A stretch of DNA of 5,377 nt from contig PMLH01000381.1 in the NCBI GenBank assembly GCA_003159055.1, positions 1 to 5,377 of the forward strand. The letters are read 5' to 3'. Shown piece after piece: positions 1-5,184 of this stretch. Made by a program: the position numbers and the translations under genes. The DNA comes from Myxococcales bacterium. Lineage in GTDB: Bacteria > Myxococcota > Polyangia > Fen-1088. The notes beneath the pieces are model-generated. The model was not told the origin of the DNA. It did no database searches and saw nothing but the letters and a program-made list of their open reading frames with translations. The first letter of the stretch is position 1, and the number at the start of each line of letters is the position of its first letter.

Positions 1-22
1 ACCCGTCCGTCTGCGCCGGACG

Positions 23-68
23 ACCTCTCCCGCTTCGCGGGCGAGGTGAAATGGCCGCCTTGCGGCCA
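23..68. repeat. Two adjacent strong hairpins at the left edge
   Basis: The first hairpin pairs 23-27 (ACCTC) with 43-47 (GAGGT) and 29-33 (CCCGC) with 37-41 (GCGGG), with one mismatch and a 3-base TTC loop. The second pairs 52-58 (TGGCCGC) perfectly with 62-68 (GCGGCCA) around CTT. Neither is followed by a T-tract on either strand, so they do not look like ordinary intrinsic terminators. They could be a palindromic extragenic repeat or the 3' structure of a neighbouring transcript. The same bases also read as an open minus-strand frame from an ATG at 98, described in the findings. The pairing is certain; the role is unknown. Confidence 0.6.
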
Positions 69-131
69 CTCCAGAACCGAGTGCTCTTCGCAGATCATCA
101 GATTCTCTCAGGTTTCAAACCGTTCGGCGCT

Positions 132-182
132 CTAGCCCGCACATGCGTGGCCCTCTGGCATCTCGGAGATGATGCGGGCTAG
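132..182. repeat. Nested inverted repeat upstream of the first gene
   Basis: A perfect 10-base inverted repeat pairs 132-141 (CTAGCCCGCA) with 173-182 (TGCGGGCTAG). Inside it a second palindrome pairs 159-164 (CATCTC) with 166-171 (GAGATG), giving a compact two-level stem about 51 bases long. There is no T-tract after either arm. It lies about 90 bases before the first gene, upstream of the proposed promoter, so it could be a terminator-like element from the left neighbour, a structured RNA or a protein-binding site. The sequence does not decide between these. Confidence 0.55.
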
Positions 183-243
183 GGGTTGCGGACCTCATGG
201 ATGGTCCTCTTTAGCACGCCTGAAAGGCGGCGCGCGCGCGAGG

Positions 244-272
244 TGGACCACGGAACATAACGGCCGTAGAAT
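244..272 (+). promoter_or_regulatory. Possible sigma-70-type promoter for the unknown gene and helicase
   Basis: TGGACC at 244-249 matches TTGACA at four of six positions, and TAGAAT at 267-272 matches TATAAT at five of six, with a 17-base spacer. Transcription would start near 278-280, on or beside the GTG at 279. That fits the absence of a visible Shine-Dalgarno sequence and would make the message leaderless or nearly so. Matches of this quality arise by chance, so the call is weak. Confidence 0.25.
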
Positions 273-1130
273 TTGCTGGTGAAAAAGGCCGGAGCCTTCA
301 CCTTCAACATCACCCGCGAGGGCATCGAAGCTCGCATCGCCGAGATGGAGATGAAGACCGACCGTCTGCGCTCGATGTACGAGGCGTACTTCATGGGCAT
401 GGAGCGGATGGCGCCGAACAGTCCCCGGCGCGACATGAACCGCATGATGCTCGAGATGCAGCAGCTGCCGATCTCAAACGCGTCACTGCGCTTTCGCTTT
501 CAGGCCTTGTCGCAAAAATGGGTGCTTAACACCACGTACTGGAACCGGACCATGCGCGAGATCGAGGCGGGCACCTATCGCCGAGACATCGCGCGGGCGC
601 AGCGGCACATGGCCCAGCGGGGTGGCGTGCTTACGGAAGAAGAGGCGATCACCATCGGTATCCCCAAGAGCCGGGTGAAGGCGTTCATTGCACACCAGCA
701 GCGCGAGGCCGCGAAGCGGACAGTCGGCGACGTCAAAGCGACTGCAGACGACCCAGCCCCCGCACTGGCCAACCCCGCCAGTCCGGCAGACCCAGTCGTC
801 GCAAGTGCGCCGCCACCTCGACCGCGCTCCGGGCCACCGCCGATCCCGGCCCACGCGCGGCGGTCGCCCACGCCGGACGCGAGCACGGCTGCGCCAGCCC
901 TGCCGGGCCTGAGCGAGCCTGATTTCGAAAGCGCCTACCAGCGCTACTTTGCCGCCCACCAAGAGCTTGGAAGCGAGGCCGAGGCGGCGAGCAAGGAAAA
1001 GATTCGCGCCCGGCTCGGCAAGCAATTGCCGAGGATCCTCACGGAGCAGCAGTGTGAACGGGTGCGCATCGACGTCGCGGTAGAGGGGGGAAAAGTCCGC
1101 CTGCGCGCGTCGCGCGCGGACGGGACATGA
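273..1130 (+). CDS. Unknown protein with helical N-terminal domain, Pro/Ala linker and small C-terminal domain
   Basis: The function is unknown. Residues about 14-115 are charged, Met-rich and probably alpha-helical, with a conserved-looking core around RSMYEAYFMG (33-42), NASLRFRFQALSQKW (69-83) and TTYWNRTMREIEAGTYRRD (87-105). A Pro/Ala linker covers about 156-212. A compact C-terminal domain (214-280) starts with SEPDFESAYQRYF and ends in a probable beta hairpin, RIDVAVEGGKVRLRA. This helix-linker-small-domain plan resembles proteins I associate from memory with myxobacteria. There is no signal peptide or membrane segment, so it is probably cytoplasmic. The start is uncertain: an in-frame TAG at 267-269 limits it to TTG 273, CTG 276 or GTG 279, none with a clear ribosome-binding site; ATG 345 would cut into the helical domain. 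The stop overlaps the helicase ATG by four bases, which suggests a shared task, perhaps as a HelD partner (inference). Confidence 0.85.
   Translation: MLVKKAGAFTFNITREGIEARIAEMEMKTDRLRSMYEAYFMGMERMAPNSPRRDMNRMMLEMQQLPISNASLRFRFQALSQKWVLNTTYWNRTMREIEAGTYRRDIARAQRHMAQRGGVLTEEEAITIGIPKSRVKAFIAHQQREAAKRTVGDVKATADDPAPALANPASPADPVVASAPPPRPRSGPPPIPAHARRSPTPDASTAAPALPGLSEPDFESAYQRYFAAHQELGSEAEAASKEKIRARLGKQLPRILTEQQCERVRIDVAVEGGKVRLRASRADGT
1088..1119 (+). promoter_or_regulatory. Candidate -1 ribosomal frameshift signal
   Basis: GGGAAAA at 1088-1094 lies in the zero frame as G_GGA_AAA, the X_XXY_YYZ pattern that allows both tRNAs to re-pair after a -1 slip. After a 6-base spacer, 1101-1108 pairs with 1112-1119 around a GTC loop, seven Watson-Crick pairs plus one G-U; three further pairs (1097-1099 with 1121-1123) extend it. 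The -1 frame is the helicase frame and has no stop between 1058 and the helicase ATG at 1127. A slip would give a fusion of about 1072 residues. The geometry is seen; activity is inferred. The hairpin may instead tune translational coupling, or be a by-product of GC-rich coding. Confidence 0.35.
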
Positions 1131-3490
1131 CCGACTGCGAAGCCGACGACGCGACGATTCCCGCCGAGGAGGAGCGGCTGCTCGACCGCGTGACCTCGGC
1201 GCTGCGGGCAGCGGCGCCGAGGGTGTCTTCGGGGCGCCGCTTCGATGACGAGCTGCTCGCCTTGCGCGACGAAATTGGCGAAGCCCGGTTGGAAGACGTG
1301 CCGGCCTTGGTTGCGCAAATGGAACGTTTGCAGGAGGTGGCGCTGACCCGTGCCGAACAGCAGAGCATTCTCGTCGATCCGCGCTCGCCGTATTTCGGTC
1401 ATCTGCGACTGCGCGAACAGGTGCCTGGCCGAGGCACCATCGAACGCGACGTGTTCGTCGGACGCGCCAGCTTCACCGATGCGAAGTCCCGCGTGTACGT
1501 CGTCGACTGGCGAAACGCTCCGGTCAGCCAGCTCTATTACTGCTACGGGGAAGGCAGCGACTACCAAGAGACGTTTGGCGATCGCGAAGTCGAGGGCGAG
1601 GTCATCACCCGCCGGACTTTGACCATCGTCGACGGCGAGTTGGTCAGGGTTTCGAGCCCGCAGGGCGTGTGGTGCAGAAGCCAGGCAGCCTCGCCACAGA
1701 CGGGCAAGGTTTGGCAGCGGATCGATGTGCCGACCTATGCGCTTGCGGGCGGCGAACGTACCGCGGTTCGCCCATCTCCGTCGAGGGGCGTGCTTGGCGC
1801 AGCCCCGGAAGCGGCACAAAGGCTCGACCGTCACTTGCCGGAAATCGCCGCCCTGATCGATCCGCGGCAATTCGAGATCATGACCTCGCCCCATTCGGGC
1901 GTGGTCGTGATTCAAGGGGGGGCTGGCAGCGGCAAGACCACCATTGGGCTGCATCGGCTGGCCTATCTGAATTTCGCCTACCCCGAGCGGTTTTCGGCCA
2001 AGCGCATGGTCGTGGTCACGCAGGGGACGGCGCTTGCGGCGTATATCGGGGAAGTTCTGCCATCGCTGGGCGTGGCTGGGGTCAGTGTGCTCACCTACCA
2101 GCAATGGGCGGAAAAGGAATTGCGCCGAGTGCTCCCGTGGCTGCATGCGACGGTCACCGACGATGTCGTGCCGGCGGTTTCGCGGGTGAAGAGTCACCCC
2201 GCCTTGCTGCGCGAGCTCGAACGCCGAGCGCTGCATCCGGCGGGCAAACGCGGTCGAAACGCAGTGCTGGAGTTGTGGGCGGATCTACTGACCGATCGCG
2301 GATTACTGCTGTCGCTGCTGCGCGACGAGCGTCATTCGTCTTTGCGCGTGTCGACGGCTGACATCGACGAGGCGCACCGCCTCATGGTCACGCGGGTGGC
2401 CGCCATCGTCAGCCGCGACCCGCGCGAGACCCCGCCCGAGCGCAAGCAGCCCCGCGCCAGCCGCCAAAAACGAGAGCGCGCCCGGCGCGAGGAGCTGGAG
2501 GACATTCGAGCCTGGACCTCGCTTGGCCAAGAAGACGGCCCGAAGATGAAAACCGTCGATGCCGATCTACCCGAGCACGTTCGCCGGGTCGAGGCCCTGC
2601 GCGACGAAGTCGATGACGACGAGAACGTGCGCGGCGAGATCGGCATCGATGGCCAGCGCACCGAGGACGACCTACCGATCCTCGACGTCGACGATCTGGC
2701 GATCTTGCTGCGCGCCTCACAGCTGGTTCGCCGAACGGACAATCCCCTGTGCCACCTGTTCGTGGACGAAGCGCAGGATCTTTCGCCCATGCGACTCGCC
2801 GCCTTGATTGGGAAGACCGCTGGCGATGCGCGCAAAGACCGATCGGCAAAGGTGCCCTCGGTGACCCTTGCCGGGGACACGGCGCAACGGCTCTTTCTCG
2901 ACAACGGCTTTGGCGACTGGAAAGAAGTCCTTGGCCATTTGGGGCTTTCGCATGTCGCGGTCGAGCCGCTGCGGATCGGGTACCGCTCGACGCGCGAGAT
3001 TCTCGACTTGGCCCGCTACGCGATGGGCCCGCTGCCGATCGATGTGCCTGCGGAAGCCAAGCGTACCGGCGCGCCGGTCGAGGCATTTCGCTTCTCGGCC
3101 GTCGGTGCTGCGGTGGCCTTCCTGGCCGAGGCCTTGCGCGACCTCGCGGTTCGCGAGCCGCGAGCAACGGTTGCGCTGCTGGCACGCTACCCCGAGCAGG
3201 CGGATCGCTATTTCGAAGGCTTGCGCCGCGCCGAAGTGGCGAGTCTGCGGCGTGTGCGGGTCCAGGATTTTTCCTTTCGTCCCGGCATCGACGTGACCGA
3301 CGTGCGGCAGGTGAAGGGATTGGAATTCGACTACGTCGTCCTGCTCGACGCAAATGCCACCAGCTACGGCACCGACGATGAGTCGCGGCACCTTTTCCAC
3401 ATCGCCGCCACTCGCGCCGCCCACCAGCTGTGGCTGGTCGCGACCAGCAGGCCGTCACTGCTCATCCCCGGCGACTGCCTCCGCGATTGA
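1127..3490 (+). CDS. helD: HelD-type superfamily 1 helicase / RNA polymerase recycling ATPase
   Basis: HelD proteins are UvrD-like ATPases that bind RNA polymerase, insert an N-terminal coiled coil into the secondary channel and release stalled or idle polymerase from nucleic acid. This copy has a short N-terminal helical hairpin (about 38-85) and the HelD pre-motor region with YFG (89-91) and DWRNAP (127-132). Its motor motifs are complete: Q248, Walker A GGAGSGKTT (264-272, Lys270), the HelD-like YIGEVLPSLG (306-315), Walker B DEAQD (547-551), GDTAQ (583-587), YRS (619-621), VKGLEFD (729-735) and HIAATRA (758-764, Arg763). A large insertion (about 330-535) between the motif Ia region and Walker B carries a basic stretch near 438-456 and an acidic one at 493-499. 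At 787 residues it is close to the roughly 770 of Bacillus HelD. The ATG lies within the upstream stop, so coupling is expected. A nucleic-acid helicase role is less likely but possible. Confidence 0.9.
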   Translation: MTDCEADDATIPAEEERLLDRVTSALRAAAPRVSSGRRFDDELLALRDEIGEARLEDVPALVAQMERLQEVALTRAEQQSILVDPRSPYFGHLRLREQVPGRGTIERDVFVGRASFTDAKSRVYVVDWRNAPVSQLYYCYGEGSDYQETFGDREVEGEVITRRTLTIVDGELVRVSSPQGVWCRSQAASPQTGKVWQRIDVPTYALAGGERTAVRPSPSRGVLGAAPEAAQRLDRHLPEIAALIDPRQFEIMTSPHSGVVVIQGGAGSGKTTIGLHRLAYLNFAYPERFSAKRMVVVTQGTALAAYIGEVLPSLGVAGVSVLTYQQWAEKELRRVLPWLHATVTDDVVPAVSRVKSHPALLRELERRALHPAGKRGRNAVLELWADLLTDRGLLLSLLRDERHSSLRVSTADIDEAHRLMVTRVAAIVSRDPRETPPERKQPRASRQKRERARREELEDIRAWTSLGQEDGPKMKTVDADLPEHVRRVEALRDEVDDDENVRGEIGIDGQRTEDDLPILDVDDLAILLRASQLVRRTDNPLCHLFVDEAQDLSPMRLAALIGKTAGDARKDRSAKVPSVTLAGDTAQRLFLDNGFGDWKEVLGHLGLSHVAVEPLRIGYRSTREILDLARYAMGPLPIDVPAEAKRTGAPVEAFRFSAVGAAVAFLAEALRDLAVREPRATVALLARYPEQADRYFEGLRRAEVASLRRVRVQDFSFRPGIDVTDVRQVKGLEFDYVVLLDANATSYGTDDESRHLFHIAATRAAHQLWLVATSRPSLLIPGDCLRD

Positions 3491-3502
3491 TTCCGCCCAA
3501 GC

Positions 3503-3537
3503 AAAAAGGGCGTGCCGGCCGAAGCCAACACGCCCTT
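3503..3537 (-). terminator. Intrinsic terminator between convergent genes
   Basis: AAGGGCGTG (3506-3514) pairs perfectly with CACGCCCTT (3529-3537) across a 14-base loop. Read on the minus strand, the stem runs into five T residues (complement of A at 3503-3507), the form of a rho-independent terminator for the barrel gene ending at 3561. On the plus strand the stem is followed by only two T residues, so it would end the helicase transcript less efficiently. It fills most of the 70-base gap between the two stop codons. Confidence 0.75.
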
Positions 3538-3560
3538 GCGGTCAGAGGATGGTGACGAGA

Positions 3561-4304
3561 CTAGTCGGTGTAGAAGAACATCGAGCCCATGTAGCGGATG
3601 TTGCTGAGCTCGAAGGCGAAGTTCCAGGGATCGCCCTGCTTCTGGTACTGGAGGAGGTTGAAATCAGCGCCGACGCCCATCGAGAACCAGCGCGTGAAGA
3701 AGTGCTCGACGTTGAGCGTGGTCGGAATGTAGACCGCGATCTTCGTGGCCTTGGGGTCGCCGGCGAGAGTGCCCTGGAGCGGCTGGTTTTCGACGCCAGG
3801 ATCCGTCGCGGTCGCTGCGCGGTTCTTGGCGAAGAGGAAGCCAAAGCCGATGCCAAGGCTGAAGCGAGTCGAGGCGCCCTTGAGCAGGGTGATGTCGGCG
3901 AGCACCGCGGGGGCCAACGCCCACGCCATGTCCTGACCCTTGGACTTCGTGGCCGTGATGAACAGCCGAGGCACAAGCGCCATGGCGTCGTTCAACCAGT
4001 ATTTCATCATCAGGTTTCCGGTATCTGGGACTACCAGCGAGGTGCCGCCGATGACGCCGACGCCGAAGCCCATCGAGCCGCTCATGTCGTCAGCGGCCTT
4101 GGGCGCCACAATCGGAGCAACCGGCATGACGGCCTCTGGCGCGGGTACCATGGGAGGCGGCGCCATGGCGGGAGCCATCACCGGGGCGGGAGCCATCATC
4201 GGGGCGGGAGGTGGCATAGGGGCTTGCGCAAAGGCAGGAACTGCCGCACCCAAGAGCGATGCAACTGCTGTCGTAGAGATCAGGGATACTCTCGTTCGGG
4301 TCAT
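3561..4304 (-). CDS. Secreted outer-membrane beta-barrel-like protein with Pro/Met/Ala-rich N-terminus
   Basis: The 247-residue product starts with a clear Sec signal peptide: MTRTR, a hydrophobic stretch (6-22) and a type I cleavage site after AFA (24-26). Residues 27-69 are a low-complexity Pro/Ala/Met segment, partly repeats of the form APxMAP, followed by about 175 residues of alternating hydrophobic and polar strands with many Gly and aromatic residues (for example SLGIGFGFLFA and RWFSMGVGADFNLL). This pattern fits a small eight- to ten-strand outer-membrane barrel of the general OmpA/OmpW-like sort, with the Pro-rich segment as a flexible periplasmic tether. It ends in FFYTD rather than the usual terminal Phe, a mild departure from the barrel-assembly signal. 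The ATG at 4304 is supported by an AAGGA ribosome-binding site. It follows leuD by 179 bases and probably has its own promoter. The ligand or precise role cannot be told. Confidence 0.8.
   Translation of the reverse strand: MTRTRVSLISTTAVASLLGAAVPAFAQAPMPPPAPMMAPAPVMAPAMAPPPMVPAPEAVMPVAPIVAPKAADDMSGSMGFGVGVIGGTSLVVPDTGNLMMKYWLNDAMALVPRLFITATKSKGQDMAWALAPAVLADITLLKGASTRFSLGIGFGFLFAKNRAATATDPGVENQPLQGTLAGDPKATKIAVYIPTTLNVEHFFTRWFSMGVGADFNLLQYQKQGDPWNFAFELSNIRYMGSMFFYTD
4168..4210. repeat. 18-base tandem repeat inside the barrel gene
   Basis: Two consecutive 18-base units, 4168-4185 and 4186-4203, differ at one base (GCGGGAGCCATCACCGGG against GCGGGAGCCATCATCGGG), followed by a partial third unit, GCGGGAG, at 4204-4210. 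On the coding strand they encode the hexapeptides APMMAP and APVMAP plus flanking residues. Unit length is a multiple of three, so gain or loss of a copy would lengthen or shorten the Pro-rich tether without breaking the frame. Confidence 0.8.
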
Positions 4305-4312
4305 GGTTGGTT

Positions 4313-4320
4313 TCCTTCTT
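4313..4320 (-). promoter_or_regulatory. Ribosome-binding site of the barrel gene
   Basis: On the minus strand the bases read AAGAAGGA, with the AGGA core eight bases before the ATG at 4304-4302. This spacing and the signal peptide that begins at this ATG fix the start. Confidence 0.75.
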
Positions 4321-4391
4321 TCGGTTGATGAGTTGTCGCTTGCGAGATGTCTATGACGCGGACCATTGTCCTACATCAACACACATGAACG

Positions 4392-4420
4392 TTTCTATCG
4401 CGATTCCATGTTGCTGTCAC
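4392..4420 (-). promoter_or_regulatory. Possible promoter of the barrel gene
   Basis: On the minus strand GTGACA (4420-4415) matches the -35 consensus at five of six positions, and TAGAAA (4397-4392) matches the -10 at four of six, with a 17-base spacer. Transcription would start near 4385, leaving a leader of about 80 bases before the ATG. The intervening 179-base gap from leuD, unusually long for an operon, fits a separate promoter here. Confidence 0.4.
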
Positions 4421-4444
4421 GTTTCCGCATTGACGCGACGAGCG

Positions 4445-4459
4445 CTGTCTTGCAGACAG
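4445..4459. repeat. Short hairpin downstream of leuD
   Basis: CTGTCT (4445-4450) pairs perfectly with AGACAG (4454-4459) around TGC. It is 25 bases past the leuD stop and has no T-tract on the minus strand, so it is a poor intrinsic terminator. It could be a 3' end stabiliser for the leuD message or an operator upstream of the barrel promoter; neither is shown. Confidence 0.4.
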
Positions 4460-4467
4460 AATGCGAC

Positions 4468-4484
4468 TCTCAACCGTCTCAACC
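4468..4484. repeat. Tandem TCTCAACC repeat at the leuD stop
   Basis: TCTCAACC occurs at 4468-4475 and again at 4477-4484, separated by one G, abutting the leuD stop codon (4484-4486). The two exact copies may be chance or a small protein-binding site. Confidence 0.4.
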
Positions 4485-5092
4485 TAGGCGAAGTTATTGA
4501 AGTAACCGACCGAAGCCGCACGCGCGCGCACCTGGTCGGCGGCTTCCAGCAACTCGGCCGTCGAGTCCCAGCGACCGGTCAGGAACTGCTGCCGAACGCC
4601 GTCGGGTAGCTCGAAGGCGTAGCGCTTGCCGTCCGCGGTGATCGACTTTTCCTCCAGGCTCACCTGGATGGTCGCCTGTGGGTTGGCCTCGACGGCCGCC
4701 ATCAAGGTCCCGGCGACCTCGGCCGAGACCTTGCAGCAAGGCACGCCGATGGCCACGCAATTGCCGAGGAAGATCTCGGCGAAGCTTTCGCCCACGATGA
4801 CCTGGATGCCCCAGCGTGCGATGGCCTGGGGCGCGTGTTCGCGCGACGAACCGCAGCCGAAGTTCTTGTTCACGAGCAGTACCTCGGCTCCCCGATAGGA
4901 TTGATTGTCGAAGGCGTGCTTTTCGCCCTTGGCGGCAAGCTGGGCGCGGTCGTCTTCGAAGGCGTGCTCGCCGAGCCCGTCGAACACGACGGTTCGCAAG
5001 TAGCGCGCGGGGATGATGCGGTCGGTGTCGATGTCGTTGCCGCGCAACGGGACGGCGCGACCCGCAAACAGATTGCGTTTGACGTCTTCCAT
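4484..5092 (-). CDS. leuD: 3-isopropylmalate dehydratase small subunit
   Basis: LeuD is the swivel-domain subunit of isopropylmalate isomerase. With LeuC it converts 2-isopropylmalate to 3-isopropylmalate through dehydration and rehydration, the second step of leucine biosynthesis, in the cytoplasm. The 202-residue length is normal for bacterial LeuD. Signatures are [14 protein letters not shown] (19-32), the loop [12 protein letters not shown] (77-88) with the conserved serine/arginine active-site region, and [19 protein letters not shown] (101-119). The frame is open well upstream, but the ATG at 5092 is the right start: it is preceded by AAGGAG at a six-base spacing, and homology begins here. 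It follows leuC on the same strand after 92 bases holding two hairpins, consistent with a leuCD transcript. No other leu genes are within the window. Confidence 0.96.
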   Translation of the reverse strand: MEDVKRNLFAGRAVPLRGNDIDTDRIIPARYLRTVVFDGLGEHAFEDDRAQLAAKGEKHAFDNQSYRGAEVLLVNKNFGCGSSREHAPQAIARWGIQVIVGESFAEIFLGNCVAIGVPCCKVSAEVAGTLMAAVEANPQATIQVSLEEKSITADGKRYAFELPDGVRQQFLTGRWDSTAELLEAADQVRARAASVGYFNNFA

Positions 5093-5098
5093 GATGAT

Positions 5099-5104
5099 CT
5101 CCTT
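5099..5104 (-). promoter_or_regulatory. Ribosome-binding site of leuD
   Basis: On the minus strand the bases read AAGGAG, a near-perfect Shine-Dalgarno sequence six bases before the ATG at 5092-5090. It rules out the longer upstream reading frame as the true start. Confidence 0.85.
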
Positions 5105-5114
5105 AGTTCGCGTG

Positions 5115-5145
5115 GGTAGCCGGCGAGCTGTGCTCGCCGCGTACC
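5115..5145 (-). repeat. Hairpin before the leuD ribosome-binding site
   Basis: CGGCGAGC (5121-5128) pairs perfectly with GCTCGCCG (5132-5139) around TGT, and GGTA (5115-5118) pairs with TACC (5142-5145) beyond a two-by-two internal loop. On the minus strand it ends ten bases before the leuD AAGGAG, so ribosomes could still load. There is no T-tract. It may protect or process the leuD end of the message. Confidence 0.6.
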
Positions 5146-5159
5146 ATCGCGGGAAGGTT

Positions 5160-5182
5160 TGGAAACCCTCCCAGGGTTTCCA
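5160..5182 (-). repeat. Perfect 10-base-pair hairpin just after leuC
   Basis: TGGAAACCCT (5160-5169) pairs without mismatch with AGGGTTTCCA (5173-5182) around CCC. On the minus strand it starts two bases after the leuC stop codon (5187-5185). The descending side is followed by AACCTT rather than a run of T, so termination would be weak at best. Its position suggests a block to 3' decay or partial termination that sets the LeuC to LeuD ratio; this is inference. Confidence 0.65.
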
Positions 5183-5184
5183 TT

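Noticed and set aside
1..135. Plus-strand partial reading frame ending at TAG 133-135
   Set aside because: Third-position G/C drops after about position 98 and the product resembles no protein I know; more likely the complement of a repeat or of a minus-strand frame.
217..229. Five-pair hairpin CGCCT-GAA-AGGCG and adjoining CG run (231-240)
   Set aside because: Short stem and simple dinucleotide run in GC-rich DNA; no T-tract or other context.
944..2236. 430-codon open frame on the minus strand across the gene pair
   Set aside because: Antisense to two well-supported genes; such frames are common opposite GC-rich coding sequence. The product is rich in Arg, His and Pro with no recognisable domain.
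2409..3458. 349-codon open frame on the minus strand inside the helicase gene
   Set aside because: It lies opposite conserved helicase motifs II to VI, and its translation is Arg/Ser/Pro-rich with no domain.
1127..3490. Anti-phage helicase such as the UvrD-like subunit of Gabija
   Set aside because: The pre-motor region, YIGEVLPSLG and the large insertion fit HelD, and there is no OLD-type nuclease or other defence gene beside it.
3354..4328. 324-codon plus-strand frame across the helicase end, the terminator and the barrel gene
   Set aside because: It runs through a terminator hairpin and antisense to a gene with a clear signal peptide and ribosome-binding site; the C-terminal Gly/His/Arg repeats are the complement of the Pro/Ala/Met tract.
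4305..4483. Riboswitch or leucine attenuator in the leuD-barrel gap
   Set aside because: The gap is downstream of the leu genes, has no leucine-rich leader peptide and only a six-pair hairpin; a simple promoter explains it better.
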